Part shown: one piece after another, positions 1 through 9,737 of the stretch | How positions within the stretch are numbered: the first letter of the stretch is position 1 | How the letters are laid out: every line of letters begins with the position of its first letter | Assembly (NCBI GenBank): GCA_024742575.1 | Contig: JANSYF010000011.1 | Location: 1-64,000 of the forward strand | Reading direction: 5' to 3' | Source: Paracoccaceae bacterium | Lineage (GTDB): Bacteria; Pseudomonadota; Alphaproteobacteria; Rhodobacterales; Rhodobacteraceae | DNA length: 64,000 bases | Program-made: the position numbers and the translations under genes | Notes under the pieces: model-generated | Told to the model about the DNA's origin: nothing | Seen by the model: the letters and a program-made list of their open reading frames with translations, nothing else | Database searches by the model: none

Positions 1-28
1 AACGGAATACCGATGGTTTGAGGACGTG

Positions 29-1057
29 ATGGCTGACTTCTTTACCACCCCCCTAGGGATCGGCGTGATCATCGTCGCACAGTGTCTTGCGGTACTGGGC
101 TTTGTGATGGTCAGCCTTCTCTTCCTCGTCTATGGCGACCGCAAAATCTGGGCCGCTGTCCAGATGCGGCGCGGACCCAACGTAGTTGGCGCTTACGGCC
201 TGCTGCAAACCGTGGCTGACGCGCTGAAATACGTGGTCAAGGAAGTGGTTGTGCCTGCGGGCGCAGACAAGCCGGTGTTCATGCTCGCCCCGATGACCAG
301 CTTTGTGTTGGCGATGGTGGCTTGGGCGGTGATCCCGTTCAATGACAGCTGGGTTCTGTCTGATATCAACGTGGCGATCCTGTTCGTTTTTGCCGTGTCC
401 TCGCTTGAGGTATACGGCGTAATCATGGGCGGATGGGCGTCGAACTCCAAGTATCCGTTTCTTGGCTCGTTGCGGTCCGCCGCGCAGATGATTTCCTATG
501 AAGTGTCGCTGGGCCTGATCATCATCGGGATCATCATTTCGACCGGTTCAATGAACTTTGGCGACATCGTGCGGGCGCAGGACGGGGATTTCGGGTTCTT
601 CTCTTGGTACTGGCTACCGCACTTCCCGATGGTGTTCCTGTTCCTGATCAGTGCCTTGGCCGAAACCAATCGCCCGCCATTCGACCTTCCCGAAGCGGAA
701 TCTGAACTGGTTGCGGGCTATCAGGTGGAATATTCCTCGACGCCGTTCCTGCTGTTCATGGCGGGGGAATACATCGCCATCTTCCTGATGTGCGCATTGA
801 TGAGCCTGTTGTTCTTCGGTGGCTGGCTGTCGCCCATTCCCGGGCTGCCGGATGGTGCGCTGTGGATGGTCGGCAAGATGGCGTTCTTCTTCTTCATCTT
901 CGCGATGGTAAAGGCGATCACGCCCCGTTACCGCTATGACCAGCTGATGCGCATTGGTTGGAAAGTGTTCCTTCCGTTCTCGTTGGTCTGGGTGGTATTC
1001 GTGGCCTTCACGGCGAAATTCGACTGGTTCTGGGGCGCATTTGCGCGCTGGGTTTAA
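29..1057 (+). CDS. nuoH: NADH-quinone oxidoreductase subunit H
   Basis: Membrane subunit of complex I that helps form the quinone site and joins the peripheral arm to the proton-pumping arm. The protein is 342 aa and almost entirely hydrophobic, with about eight membrane helices. The family signature [14 protein letters not shown] lies near residue 213 and the acidic loop after it is intact. An upstream GTG at 26 is in frame, but the ATG at 29 fits the family start and has GAGG a few bases upstream. Another frame ends with TGA at 19-21, which may be the 3' end of the preceding nuo gene (probably nuoG); too little is visible to annotate it. First gene of the nuo run in this window. Confidence 0.96.
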   Translation: MADFFTTPLGIGVIIVAQCLAVLGFVMVSLLFLVYGDRKIWAAVQMRRGPNVVGAYGLLQTVADALKYVVKEVVVPAGADKPVFMLAPMTSFVLAMVAWAVIPFNDSWVLSDINVAILFVFAVSSLEVYGVIMGGWASNSKYPFLGSLRSAAQMISYEVSLGLIIIGIIISTGSMNFGDIVRAQDGDFGFFSWYWLPHFPMVFLFLISALAETNRPPFDLPEAESELVAGYQVEYSSTPFLLFMAGEYIAIFLMCALMSLLFFGGWLSPIPGLPDGALWMVGKMAFFFFIFAMVKAITPRYRYDQLMRIGWKVFLPFSLVWVVFVAFTAKFDWFWGAFARWV

Positions 1058-1068
1058 GGAGAGCTGAG

Positions 1069-1563
1069 ATGACGCAGATCGACTACGGACGCGCCGCCAA
1101 GTATTTCCTTCTTCAGGATTTCTGGGTCGGCATGAAGCTGGGCCTCAAGTATTTCTTTGCCCCCAAGGCGACGATCAACTACCCGCACGAAAAAGGCCCG
1201 TTGAGCCCGCGCTTCCGCGGTGAGCACGCGCTGCGCCGCTATCCGAACGGCGAAGAGCGCTGCATCGCGTGCAAACTGTGCGAGGCGATCTGCCCGGCGC
1301 AGGCGATCACGATCGACGCGGAGCCCCGCGATGACGGGTCGCGCCGCACCACACGCTATGACATCGACATGACCAAGTGCATCTATTGCGGCTTCTGCCA
1401 AGAGGCGTGCCCAGTGGACGCGATCGTCGAAGGTCCGAACTTCGAGTTTTCGACCGAGACCCGCGAAGAGCTGTATTACGACAAGGCCAAGCTTTTGGAC
1501 AACGGCGATCGCTGGGAAGCCGAGATCGCGCGCAACCTCGAACTGGATGCGCCGTACCGATGA
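1069..1563 (+). CDS. nuoI: NADH-quinone oxidoreductase subunit I (2x[4Fe-4S])
   Basis: Peripheral-arm ferredoxin-like subunit carrying clusters N6a and N6b, which pass electrons toward the quinone site. The 164 aa protein has two CxxCxxCxxxCP motifs, [12 protein letters not shown] and [12 protein letters not shown], as the family requires. The ATG at 1069 follows AAGGAG with good spacing; an in-frame upstream start at 958 would lie inside nuoH and is not needed. Its stop overlaps the next start codon in an ATGA, so translation is probably coupled. Confidence 0.96.
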   Translation: MTQIDYGRAAKYFLLQDFWVGMKLGLKYFFAPKATINYPHEKGPLSPRFRGEHALRRYPNGEERCIACKLCEAICPAQAITIDAEPRDDGSRRTTRYDIDMTKCIYCGFCQEACPVDAIVEGPNFEFSTETREELYYDKAKLLDNGDRWEAEIARNLELDAPYR

Positions 1564-1970
1564 CCGATCCCAAAACCCCTTTTGAGTTGATGATGCAGCA
1601 GGCGCAGGAAATGGCGAAAGCCTTTAATCCCGCTCTATCGTCGTTCGACCCTAAAGGGTTTGAAAAGATGTGGCCGACCATGCCGAAAGACGCCATGGAA
1701 ATGTGGTTCGGCAAGGGCCTCAGCAAAGATGGGCTGGATGCCAAGACGCGGCTGCTGCTGACGCTGGCGGGTCTGACCATGCAAGGCGCGCAGGCCGACA
1801 CGCAGGTGCGCATGACCGTGCGCCACGCTCTGGCCGCGGGTGCCACCAAAGACGAAATTGCCGAAACCATCGCCCAGATGTCGATGTTCGCCGGTATCCC
1901 TGCCATGACCCGCGCGATGGAACTTGCGCGGGATGTCATGGAAGACGACAAAAAGGATGACGAGACATGA
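1560..1970 (+). CDS. Carboxymuconolactone decarboxylase-like protein inside the nuo operon
   Basis: A 136 aa soluble protein. Its C-terminal two thirds (from about residue 55) read as an AhpD/CMD-like helical domain: a run [14 protein letters not shown] is followed by a second helix pair ending in [15 protein letters not shown]. The CxxC active site of AhpD is absent, so peroxidase activity is unlikely. It overlaps nuoI by ATGA and nuoJ by ATGA, so it is a true operon member. It is not a complex I core subunit; a role in assembly or in protecting the complex is only a guess. Family call is moderately sure, function unknown. Confidence 0.8.
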   Translation: MTDPKTPFELMMQQAQEMAKAFNPALSSFDPKGFEKMWPTMPKDAMEMWFGKGLSKDGLDAKTRLLLTLAGLTMQGAQADTQVRMTVRHALAAGATKDEIAETIAQMSMFAGIPAMTRAMELARDVMEDDKKDDET

Positions 1971-2569
1971 GCGTCTTTGCCTTCTACCTCTTTGCCCTGT
2001 CGACGATTGCGGGCGGGTTGTTCACGGTCGTAAGCCGCAACCCTGTGCATTCGGTGCTGTGGCTGATCCTCGCCTTCCTGTCTTCGGCCGGGCTCTTCGT
2101 GCTTCTGGGCGCGGAATTCGTGGCGATGCTGTTGGTCATCGTTTACGTCGGCGCAGTGGCGGTTCTGTTCCTGTTCGTCGTGATGATGCTCGACGTTGAT
2201 TTTTCGGAATTGAAGGCGGAAATGGCGCGCTACATGCCTCTCGCTTTGCTGATTGGGGTGGTGATCCTGATGCAGTTCGCGCTGGCGTTCGGTGCATGGG
2301 AAAGCAACGCTGCGGCGGAAGGATTGCGTGCGCAGGTGATGCCTGTCGACCGGCACAACACAGAAGCATTGGGCCTGATCCTGTATGATCAGTATTTCCT
2401 GCTGTTCCAACTGGCAGGTCTGATCCTGCTGGTCGCCATGATCGGCGCGATTGTGCTGACACTCCGCCACCGTTCTGACGTCAAACGCCAAAACGTGCTG
2501 GCGCAGATGTACCGCGATCCAGCCAAGGCCATGGAACTGAAAGATGTGAAACCGGGGCAGGGTCTCTGA
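1967..2569 (+). CDS. nuoJ: NADH-quinone oxidoreductase subunit J
   Basis: Membrane subunit of complex I (ND6 equivalent), 200 aa with five predicted helices. The segment [20 protein letters not shown] is the conserved third helix that contains the pi-bulge linked to coupling. The start overlaps the preceding stop (ATGA). It is followed by about 100 bp with two hairpins before nuoK, the largest gap inside this operon. Confidence 0.95.
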   Translation: MSVFAFYLFALSTIAGGLFTVVSRNPVHSVLWLILAFLSSAGLFVLLGAEFVAMLLVIVYVGAVAVLFLFVVMMLDVDFSELKAEMARYMPLALLIGVVILMQFALAFGAWESNAAAEGLRAQVMPVDRHNTEALGLILYDQYFLLFQLAGLILLVAMIGAIVLTLRHRSDVKRQNVLAQMYRDPAKAMELKDVKPGQGL

Positions 2570-2583
2570 CCGGATAAACTTGG

Positions 2584-2632
2584 TGCCCCGAATGAGGGGC
2601 ATCTGAAAGATCAATGGGTTGGCAGCCGCCAA
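2584..2632 (+). other. Two hairpins in the nuoJ-nuoK gap
   Basis: TGCCCC (2584-2589) pairs with GGGGCA (2596-2601), and TTGGC (2619-2623) pairs with GCCAA (2628-2632). No T-run follows, so these are not intrinsic terminators. They may stabilise or process the long nuo mRNA. The pairing is seen; the role is inferred. Confidence 0.5.
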
Positions 2633-2673
2633 TCTGACGAAGAACCAGAGGGCAAAAGGCCCCGGGGGACGTG

Positions 2674-2979
2674 ATGATAGGACTTGAGCATTACCTGACA
2701 GTGGCAGCGGTGCTGTTCGTGATCGGGATTTTCGGGCTGTTCCTGAACCGCAAGAACGTGATCATCTTGCTGATGAGCATCGAACTGATGCTCTTGGCGG
2801 TGAACATCAACCTTGTCGCGTTCTCGAGCTTCCTTGGCGATCTGGTGGGGCAGGTGTTCACCCTGTTCGTCCTCACGGTCGCCGCAGCCGAAGCGGCCAT
2901 CGGCCTTGCAATTCTCGTCTGTTTCTTCCGCAACCGTGGCTCCATCGCGGTTGAAGACGTCAACGTGATGAAGGGCTGA
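2674..2979 (+). CDS. nuoK: NADH-quinone oxidoreductase subunit K
   Basis: Small membrane subunit (ND4L equivalent), 101 aa, the usual length, with three helices. It starts MIGLEHYL, the normal family N-terminus, at the ATG of 2674; a GTG one codon upstream is also in frame. The conserved membrane glutamates needed for proton transfer are present in [10 protein letters not shown] and in [10 protein letters not shown]. It lies 5 bp before nuoL. Confidence 0.96.
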   Translation: MIGLEHYLTVAAVLFVIGIFGLFLNRKNVIILLMSIELMLLAVNINLVAFSSFLGDLVGQVFTLFVLTVAAAEAAIGLAILVCFFRNRGSIAVEDVNVMKG

Positions 2980-2984
2980 CGATC

Positions 2985-5090
2985 ATGGAAACGCTTATCC
3001 TGTTTTCCCCGCTGGTCGGTGCCATTCTGTGTGGCTTTGGCTGGAAATTCATCGGTGAGACTGCCGCGCAATGGGTGGCCACGGGCCTTTTGTTCTTTGC
3101 CTGTGTTCTTTCGTGGATTGTCTTCCTGACCCATGACGGCGTCACCGAGACCATCAACATCCTGCGCTGGATCGAGTCCGGCACGCTGAGCACCGAATGG
3201 GCGATCCGTCTGGACCGACTGACGGCGACGATGCTGATCGTCGTGACCACGGTGTCGGCGCTCGTGCACCTGTATAGCTTTGGCTACATGGATCACGACC
3301 CGCAATGGAAAGAGGGCGAAAGCTACAAGCCGCGCTTTTTCGCGTACCTGTCATTCTTTACCTTCGCCATGCTTATGCTGGTCACATCTGACAACCTTGT
3401 GCAGATGTTCTTTGGCTGGGAAGGCGTGGGCGTCGCGTCCTACCTGCTGATCGGTTTTTACTACCGCAAGCCTTCGGCCAATGCCGCCGCGATCAAGGCG
3501 TTTGTGGTCAACCGGGTGGGCGATTTCGGCTTTGCGCTGGGGATTTTCGCGCTGTTCTTCCTTGTCGACAGCATCCGCTTTGACGACATCTTTGCAGCCG
3601 CGCCGACGCTGGCCGAGACACAACTGACCTTCCTCTGGACCGAATGGAACGCGGCCAACCTGATCGCCTTCCTGCTGTTCATCGGCGCAATGGGCAAATC
3701 GGCACAATTGTTCCTGCACACATGGCTGCCGGACGCGATGGAAGGCCCGACGCCTGTGTCGGCGCTGATCCACGCAGCAACCATGGTGACGGCGGGTGTG
3801 TTCCTTGTTTGCCGGATGTCGCCGTTGATGGAATTCGCGCCTGAGGCGATGATGTTCGTGACCGTCCTTGGTGCCTCGACAGCGTTTGTTGCTGCAACGA
3901 TTGGTCTGGTGCAGAACGACATCAAGCGCGTGATTGCCTATTCGACAATGTCACAGCTGGGCTACATGTTCGTGGCCGCGGGTGTGGGTGTCTACTCGGT
4001 CGCGATGTTCCATCTGTTCACACACGCGTTCTTCAAGGCGATGCTGTTCCTTGGGGCAGGGTCTGTCATTCACGCGATGCACCACGAGCAGGACATGCGG
4101 AACTACGGCGGTCTGCGCAAGAAGATCCCCTATACCTTTGCTGCCATGATGATCGGCACATTGGCCATCACCGGTGTTGGTATCCCGCTTACCGGCTGGA
4201 TCGGCTTTGCTGGCTTCGCGTCCAAGGATGCGGTGATCGAGAGCGCCTATGCTGCCGGTCCGATGGGCTATGCCTTCTGGATGCTGGTTATCGCGGCGCT
4301 GTTCACAAGCTTCTACAGCTGGCGTCTGATGTTCTTGACCTTCTATGGCAAGCCGCGCGGTGACAAGCACACACATGAGCACGCGCATGAAAGCCCGATG
4401 ATTATGCTGATCCCGCTCGGCGTTCTGAGCCTTGGGTCAATCTTTGCCGGGGCCATCTGGTACAATAGCTTCTTCGGCCATACCGACAGTGTCGCGAAAT
4501 TCTTTGGTGTGCCCTATGCCGAAGCAGGTGAGCATTCCGCCGAAGGTGAAGGCCATGGTGAGACGGCTGCGGCGGATGCCGGACATGGCGAAGCGGCCAA
4601 GGGTGGCGAGCATCATTATGTCTTTGCCGGTCAACCGGGCGAGGGTGCGATCTATGTCGGCCCGGACAACGACATTCTGAACGAGGCGCATGAAGTTCCG
4701 AAATGGGTCAAGGTCAGCCCGTTCATTGCGATGTTGTTGGGTTTTGTGACCGCCTACTGGTTCTACATCGTGAACCCGAAACTGCCCAAGCGTTTGGCCG
4801 AAAGCCAGCGTCCGCTGTACCTCTTCCTGCTGAACAAATGGTATTTTGACGAAATTTACGATTTCCTTTTCGTCAAACCAGCCAGCATGGTCGGTCGCCT
4901 GCTATGGAAGCGCGGAGATGGCAATGTCATCGACGGATCGCTTAATGGGGTCGCTATGGGCTTTATCCCGATGCTGACGCGCCTCGCCGGTAAGGCACAG
5001 TCCGGATACATCTTCACATATGCCTTCTTCATGGTGATTGGCATTGCAGCCCTTGTCACCTGGATGACGCTGAGCGGAGGAGCACACTGA
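2985..5090 (+). CDS. nuoL: NADH-quinone oxidoreductase subunit L
   Basis: Largest antiporter-like proton-pumping subunit, 701 aa. The core motif [19 protein letters not shown] and the [20 protein letters not shown] segment are intact. Lysines and histidines of the central hydrophilic axis are visible, for example in [16 protein letters not shown]. Around residues 510-545 there is a His/Glu/Gly-rich hydrophilic insert, and the C-terminus carries the long lateral-helix region. The stop shares one base with the nuoM start. Confidence 0.96.
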   Translation: METLILFSPLVGAILCGFGWKFIGETAAQWVATGLLFFACVLSWIVFLTHDGVTETINILRWIESGTLSTEWAIRLDRLTATMLIVVTTVSALVHLYSFGYMDHDPQWKEGESYKPRFFAYLSFFTFAMLMLVTSDNLVQMFFGWEGVGVASYLLIGFYYRKPSANAAAIKAFVVNRVGDFGFALGIFALFFLVDSIRFDDIFAAAPTLAETQLTFLWTEWNAANLIAFLLFIGAMGKSAQLFLHTWLPDAMEGPTPVSALIHAATMVTAGVFLVCRMSPLMEFAPEAMMFVTVLGASTAFVAATIGLVQNDIKRVIAYSTMSQLGYMFVAAGVGVYSVAMFHLFTHAFFKAMLFLGAGSVIHAMHHEQDMRNYGGLRKKIPYTFAAMMIGTLAITGVGIPLTGWIGFAGFASKDAVIESAYAAGPMGYAFWMLVIAALFTSFYSWRLMFLTFYGKPRGDKHTHEHAHESPMIMLIPLGVLSLGSIFAGAIWYNSFFGHTDSVAKFFGVPYAEAGEHSAEGEGHGETAAADAGHGEAAKGGEHHYVFAGQPGEGAIYVGPDNDILNEAHEVPKWVKVSPFIAMLLGFVTAYWFYIVNPKLPKRLAESQRPLYLFLLNKWYFDEIYDFLFVKPASMVGRLLWKRGDGNVIDGSLNGVAMGFIPMLTRLAGKAQSGYIFTYAFFMVIGIAALVTWMTLSGGAH

Positions 5091-6634
5091 TGGATAACCT
5101 TCTTTCCATTGTCACGTTCCTGCCTGCACTGGCAGCAGTGATCCTGCTGGTCTTCTTGCGTGGGGACGATGAGGCAGCCAACCGGAATGCCAAATGGCTG
5201 TCACTGATCGCGACATCTGCGACGTTCCTGATCTCGCTGTTCATTCTGGCGCAGTTCGACCCACAAAACACTGGCTTCCAGATGGTGGAGCAGGGCGATT
5301 GGCTGTTGGGCCTGCAATACAAACTGGGTGTCGACGGCATTTCGGTACTGTTTGTCATGCTGACCACATTCATGATGCCGCTCGTCATTGCCGCGTCATG
5401 GGACGTGAACACCCGCGTCAAGGAATACATGATCGCGTTCCTTGTCCTTGAAACGCTGATGCTGGGCGTGTTCATGGCGCTGGATTTGGTGCTGTTCTAC
5501 CTGTTCTTTGAGGCGGGTCTGATCCCGATGTTCCTGATCATCGGCATTTGGGGCGGCAAAAATCGTATCTACGCGTCGTTCAAGTTCTTCCTCTACACCT
5601 TCCTTGGTTCGGTCCTGATGCTGGTGGCGATGGTCGGCATGTTCTCGGATGCGGGCACCACCGATATCGAACAGTTGTTGGTGCATCAGTTCGGATCGGA
5701 GACATTTTCGATCCTTGGGTTCCAGATCGTTGGCGGCTTGCAAACGTTGATGTTCCTCGCGTTCTTTGCCAGCTTTGCGGTGAAGATGCCGATGTGGCCC
5801 GTGCACACTTGGTTGCCTGACGCGCACGTTCAGGCGCCGACTGCCGGTTCCGTCGTTCTGGCGGCGATCCTGCTCAAGATGGGGGGCTACGGCTTTCTGC
5901 GGTTCAGCCTGCCAATGTTCCCTGTCGGCGCAGATGTGCTGACGCCGCTTGTGCTTTGGATGTCGGCTATCGCTATTGTCTACACCTCGCTGGTGGCGCT
6001 GGTGCAGGAAGACATGAAAAAGCTGATCGCCTATTCGTCGGTGGCCCACATGGGTTATGTCACCATGGGCATTTTTGCGGCCAACCAGCAGGGTGTGGAC
6101 GGCGCGATCTTCCAGATGATCAGCCACGGCTTCATCTCGGGTGCGTTGTTCCTCTGCGTTGGTGTGATCTATGACCGGATGCACACCCGTGACATCGATG
6201 CCTATGGCGGTCTGGTGAACCGGATGCCGGCCTATGCGTTGATCTTCATGCTGTTCACCATGGCCAATGTCGGCCTGCCGGGCACATCGGGCTTCGTTGG
6301 CGAATTCCTGACGCTGATGGGCATCTTTCAGGTCAACACATGGGTCGCGGCAGTGGCCACATCCGGTGTGATCTTGTCGGCGGCTTATGCGCTATGGCTC
6401 TATCGCCGCGTGGTCATGGGTGACCTGATCAAGGAAAGCCTGAAGACCATCACCGACATGTCGCGCCGCGAGCGGGCGATCTTTGCGCCGCTGGTGGTGG
6501 CGACGATCCTCTTTGGCGTCTATCCGGCACCGATCCTCGATACGATTGGACCGTCGGTTGAGGCGCTCGTGACCAATTATCAAACCGCGGTTGCGGCGGC
6601 GGACACCGCCACGCAATTCGCCGTGAACCATTAA
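5090..6634 (+). CDS. nuoM: NADH-quinone oxidoreductase subunit M
   Basis: Second antiporter-like subunit, 514 aa, with about 14 helices. The motifs [22 protein letters not shown] (helix 5 glutamate) and [18 protein letters not shown] are intact, as is the [17 protein letters not shown] loop. The length is typical. It begins at the last base of nuoL and ends 12 bp before nuoN. Confidence 0.96.
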   Translation: MDNLLSIVTFLPALAAVILLVFLRGDDEAANRNAKWLSLIATSATFLISLFILAQFDPQNTGFQMVEQGDWLLGLQYKLGVDGISVLFVMLTTFMMPLVIAASWDVNTRVKEYMIAFLVLETLMLGVFMALDLVLFYLFFEAGLIPMFLIIGIWGGKNRIYASFKFFLYTFLGSVLMLVAMVGMFSDAGTTDIEQLLVHQFGSETFSILGFQIVGGLQTLMFLAFFASFAVKMPMWPVHTWLPDAHVQAPTAGSVVLAAILLKMGGYGFLRFSLPMFPVGADVLTPLVLWMSAIAIVYTSLVALVQEDMKKLIAYSSVAHMGYVTMGIFAANQQGVDGAIFQMISHGFISGALFLCVGVIYDRMHTRDIDAYGGLVNRMPAYALIFMLFTMANVGLPGTSGFVGEFLTLMGIFQVNTWVAAVATSGVILSAAYALWLYRRVVMGDLIKESLKTITDMSRRERAIFAPLVVATILFGVYPAPILDTIGPSVEALVTNYQTAVAAADTATQFAVNH

Positions 6635-6646
6635 GGGGGCGAGGCT

Positions 6647-8089
6647 ATGCTCTCGGCTGATCTGGGTATCATCCTGCCGGAAATCATTCTGGCGATCTAC
6701 GCGATGCTGGCGCTTTTGGGGGCGGTCTATACCGTCAAGGATGGTGCTGCGTCTCTGCTGGTCTGGGTGACGAGCGGTTTGTTTCTTGCCCTTGCGGTCT
6801 GGATTGGGCTGAACGGGGCAGGGACAAACGTTGCCTTCAACGGCATGTTCGTCGATGACGGATTTGCGCGCTTCACCAAGATCGTGATCCTTGCCTCGGC
6901 CGCCGCCGTGCTGCTGATGTCCGAAGCTTACATGACACGGCGCGGGCTGTTGCGCTTTGAATACCCGCTGCTGATCGCATTGTCGGTAGTGGGCATGATG
7001 ATGATGGTTTCCGCAGGCGACCTGATGGCGCTTTACATGGGGCTTGAGCTGCAATCGCTTGCGCTTTACGTCGTGGCATCGTTGCGCCGGGACAGCCTTA
7101 AGTCGACCGAAGCGGGCCTCAAGTATTTCGTGCTGGGTGCATTGTCGTCGGGTCTACTGCTGTACGGTGCCTCGCTCGTTTATGGCTACTCGGGTACTAC
7201 GCTGTTCTCGGGGATCATCCAGACAGCTGTGCATGGCGATCTGTCGCTGGGGCTGCTGTTCGGTCTGGTCTTCTTGATCTCAGGCCTTGCGTTCAAGGTC
7301 TCTGCCGTTCCGTTCCACATGTGGACACCCGACGTCTACGAAGGCTCGCCCACGCCGGTGACTGCGTTCTTTGCAACTGCACCCTAGGTCGCGGCGATGG
7401 CGCTGTTCGCCCGTGTCATGCACGACGCTTTTGGAGCCGCAGTCAGCGACTGGTCCCAAGTTATCGCGCTTTTGTCGCTGCTGTCGATGTTCCTGGGCGC
7501 CATTGCCGCCATCGGCCAGACCGACATCAAGCGTCTGATGGCGTTCTCGTCTATTGCCCACATGGGCTATGCCCTGATGGGGCTTGCGGCAGGAACGGCC
7601 TTTGGCGTGCAGGCGATGCTGATCTATATGGCGATCTACGTTACCATGAATATCGGTACGTTTGCCTTCATCCTGTCGATGCATCGCGATGGTCAACCGG
7701 TGTCGAATATCGGCGCGCTGAACATGTATTCCAAGCGCGAACCGGGCAAGGCGCTGGCGATGCTGGTGCTGCTGTTCAGCTTGGCGGGTGTGCCGCCGCT
7801 GGTTGGCTTTTTCGGCAAGCTGTATGTTCTGCGCGCGGCCTATGAGGCTGGTCTGGCATGGCTTGCGATTGCCGGTGTGATCGCGTCGGTGATCGGTGCG
7901 TTCTACTACCTGCGGATCGTCTTCTACATGTATTTCGGCGAAGAGCGCGATGATGCGTTGGACAGCAGCCGATCTCCGGTACTGTGGGGCATGCTGATGG
8001 CCAGTGCGGTGATTATGGTGGTCGGCGTGGTCAACCTGTTCGGGATCGAAGGCGCGGCTGCGGCTGCTGCGGCGACCCTTGTCAACTAA
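6647..8089 (+). pseudogene. nuoN: NADH-quinone oxidoreductase subunit N, interrupted by an in-frame TAG
   Basis: Third antiporter-like subunit of complex I. The frame is open from 6647 to a TAG at 7385-7387 and continues in the same frame from GTC at 7388 to 8089. Read through, it would give 480 aa, a normal NuoN length. The stop falls 30 residues after the lysine of [16 protein letters not shown], exactly where family members carry a second conserved lysine (K247 in E. coli numbering, from memory). One A-to-T change (AAG to TAG) explains it. Both halves are otherwise well conserved, so the change is recent or a sequencing error. If real, complex I would lack a full NuoN. Confidence 0.9.
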
Positions 8090-8114
8090 ACTTGCTTTTC
8101 CGTTGAGAAACAGT

Positions 8115-8145
8115 GACGCGCCAATGGCGCGTCGCTTTGTTTTTT
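8115..8145 (+). terminator. Intrinsic terminator of the nuo operon
   Basis: GACGCGCC (8115-8122), loop AAT, GGCGCGTC (8126-8133), then GCTTTGTTTTTT. A second perfect hairpin follows at once: GCGCCCTGC (8146-8154), TGC, GCAGGGCGC (8158-8166). The strong stem and T-run 26 bp after nuoN mark the operon end, and argue against any birA start upstream of this point. Confidence 0.9.
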
Positions 8146-8196
8146 GCGCCCTGCTGCGCAGGGCGCGGTGCCTCCGGCGGGAGTTTGTCGGGCAAG

Positions 8197-8949
8197 ATGA
8201 AGGGGCAGATTGTCTTGTCTGAGTGGCCTTTGGGATATGAGCGAAAGGTGCTGACTGAGGTGGATAGCACCATGCTTGAGGCCGGGCGGCAGGCGGCTGG
8301 TTTGGCTGGACCCACTTGGATTTGTGCGCTGCGGCAGACGGCGGCGCGGGGACGGCGGGGGCGGGCCTGGGTCAATCCAGAAGGTAATTTTGCTGCCACT
8401 TTGGTGTTGCCAACCTCGGACGCGCCGGAAAAGCGGGCCTTGCGCAGTTTTGTGGCGGCCCTTGCGCTTTACGATGCTTTGGTTGTGGTATCGGGTCGAG
8501 TGGACGGGCTGACGCTCAAATGGCCGAACGATGTGCTTTTGACCGGGGGCAAGGTGGCGGGCATCCTGTTGGAAAGCATCGGTGCGCATCTGGCGATCGG
8601 AATCGGCGTCAACCTGATTACAGCGCCTGCATCTTCTGAGGTAGAGATACGCGCTGTTCCGCCGGTCTCGGTTCTGTCTGGTCTTGGAGTCGAGGTTTCG
8701 CCCGAGGCATTTCTAGACATTCTTGCCGTGGCTTATGCGCAGCACGAGTCGCAGTTCGTCACCTATGGGTTTGCTCCCATACGCGAGGCGTGGCTGAGCC
8801 GCGCGGCACGCTTGGGTGAACTGGTCACGGCGCGGATGGGTGACCGCGAGGTGACGGGCACGTTCGAGACTGTGGACGCCGAAGGGCGGATCGTCCTAAA
8901 CACCGCGACAGACCGGCAAGCGATTGCGGCTGCGGATATTTTCTTTTGA
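8197..8949 (+). CDS. birA: Biotin--[acetyl-CoA-carboxylase] ligase
   Basis: Attaches biotin to carboxylase carrier domains. The 250 aa protein lacks the N-terminal DNA-binding domain of the E. coli repressor form, as is usual in alphaproteobacteria. It shows EVDSTMLEA, the biotin/ATP loop TAARGRRGRAWVNPEGN (about residues 49-65), KWPNDVLL and a short C-terminal SH3-like domain. The frame is open further upstream, but starts before 8197 would lie in the nuo terminator. The Shine-Dalgarno sequence before 8197 is weak. The stop is 11 bp before coaX. Confidence 0.92.
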   Translation: MKGQIVLSEWPLGYERKVLTEVDSTMLEAGRQAAGLAGPTWICALRQTAARGRRGRAWVNPEGNFAATLVLPTSDAPEKRALRSFVAALALYDALVVVSGRVDGLTLKWPNDVLLTGGKVAGILLESIGAHLAIGIGVNLITAPASSEVEIRAVPPVSVLSGLGVEVSPEAFLDILAVAYAQHESQFVTYGFAPIREAWLSRAARLGELVTARMGDREVTGTFETVDAEGRIVLNTATDRQAIAAADIFF

Positions 8950-8960
8950 GGGGCAAAGCC

Positions 8961-9734
8961 ATGCTTCTGTGCATCGACTGTGGCAATACCAATACCGTGT
9001 TTTCGATCTGGGATGGCACGCGCTTTCTGTGCACGTTGCGCACGTCGACCCACCATGGGCGCACAGCGGATGCCTATTTCACATGGTTTTCGACGCTGAT
9101 CGGTCATTACAGGATCGAGCCGAATATCACCGATGTGATCATTTCCTCGACGGTGCCGCGCGTGGTGTGGAACCTGCGGGTCTTTTCTGACCGCTTCTTT
9201 GGTGTGCGCCCCATCGTCGTGGGCAAGCCAGAATGCCTTTTGCCGCATCCGCCTCGGGTGGATGTGGGCACTGGGGTGGGACCGGACCGGCTTGCTAATG
9301 CGGCGGGCGCGTTTGATCGCCATGGTGGCGATTGCGTTGTGGTCGATTTCGGAACGGCGACGAATTTCGACGTGGTGGCCGAAGATGGCGCTTATGTCGG
9401 TGGGGTCATTGCGCCGGGGGTAAACCTAAGCCTTGAGGCACTTCACCAAGGGGCGGCAGCGTTGCCGCATGTGGACATTTCGCAACCCGAACGTGTGATC
9501 GGCACCAACACGGTGGCTTGTATCCAGTCGGGCGTGTTTTGGGGCTATGTCGGCCTGATCCAAGGCATTACCGAACGTATCAAGGCGGAATTCGGAAAAC
9601 CGATGAAGGTCATCGGCACTGGCGGGCTTGCGCCCTTGTTTGCGCAGGGTGAACTGCTATTTGACACAATTGAAGATGACCTGACCATGCATGGTCTGAC
9701 AGTCATACACGCCTATAACACAGAAAACGGATAA
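8961..9734 (+). CDS. coaX: Type III pantothenate kinase
   Basis: Phosphorylates pantothenate, the first step of CoA synthesis. The 257 aa protein has the ASKHA fold motifs: CIDCGNTNTVFSIWDG at the N-terminus (phosphate 1), DVGTGVGPDRLANAAGA (pantothenate site) near residue 105, and VVDFGTATNFDVV (catalytic Asp region). The ATG at 8961 follows GAGGGG; a TTG at 8946 is in frame but overlaps birA. The order birA-coaX-rnj after nuoN is common in alphaproteobacteria. Confidence 0.94.
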   Translation: MLLCIDCGNTNTVFSIWDGTRFLCTLRTSTHHGRTADAYFTWFSTLIGHYRIEPNITDVIISSTVPRVVWNLRVFSDRFFGVRPIVVGKPECLLPHPPRVDVGTGVGPDRLANAAGAFDRHGGDCVVVDFGTATNFDVVAEDGAYVGGVIAPGVNLSLEALHQGAAALPHVDISQPERVIGTNTVACIQSGVFWGYVGLIQGITERIKAEFGKPMKVIGTGGLAPLFAQGELLFDTIEDDLTMHGLTVIHAYNTENG

Positions 9735-9737
9735 AAC

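Noticed and set aside
7385-7387. Programmed recoding of the TAG (pyrrolysine or readthrough)
   Set aside because: No pylT/pylS-type context or readthrough signal is seen; a single-base change from AAG is simpler.
8113-8196. Longer N-terminus of birA starting at 8113
   Set aside because: It would begin inside the nuo terminator hairpin and run through the second hairpin; the added residues do not look like BirA.
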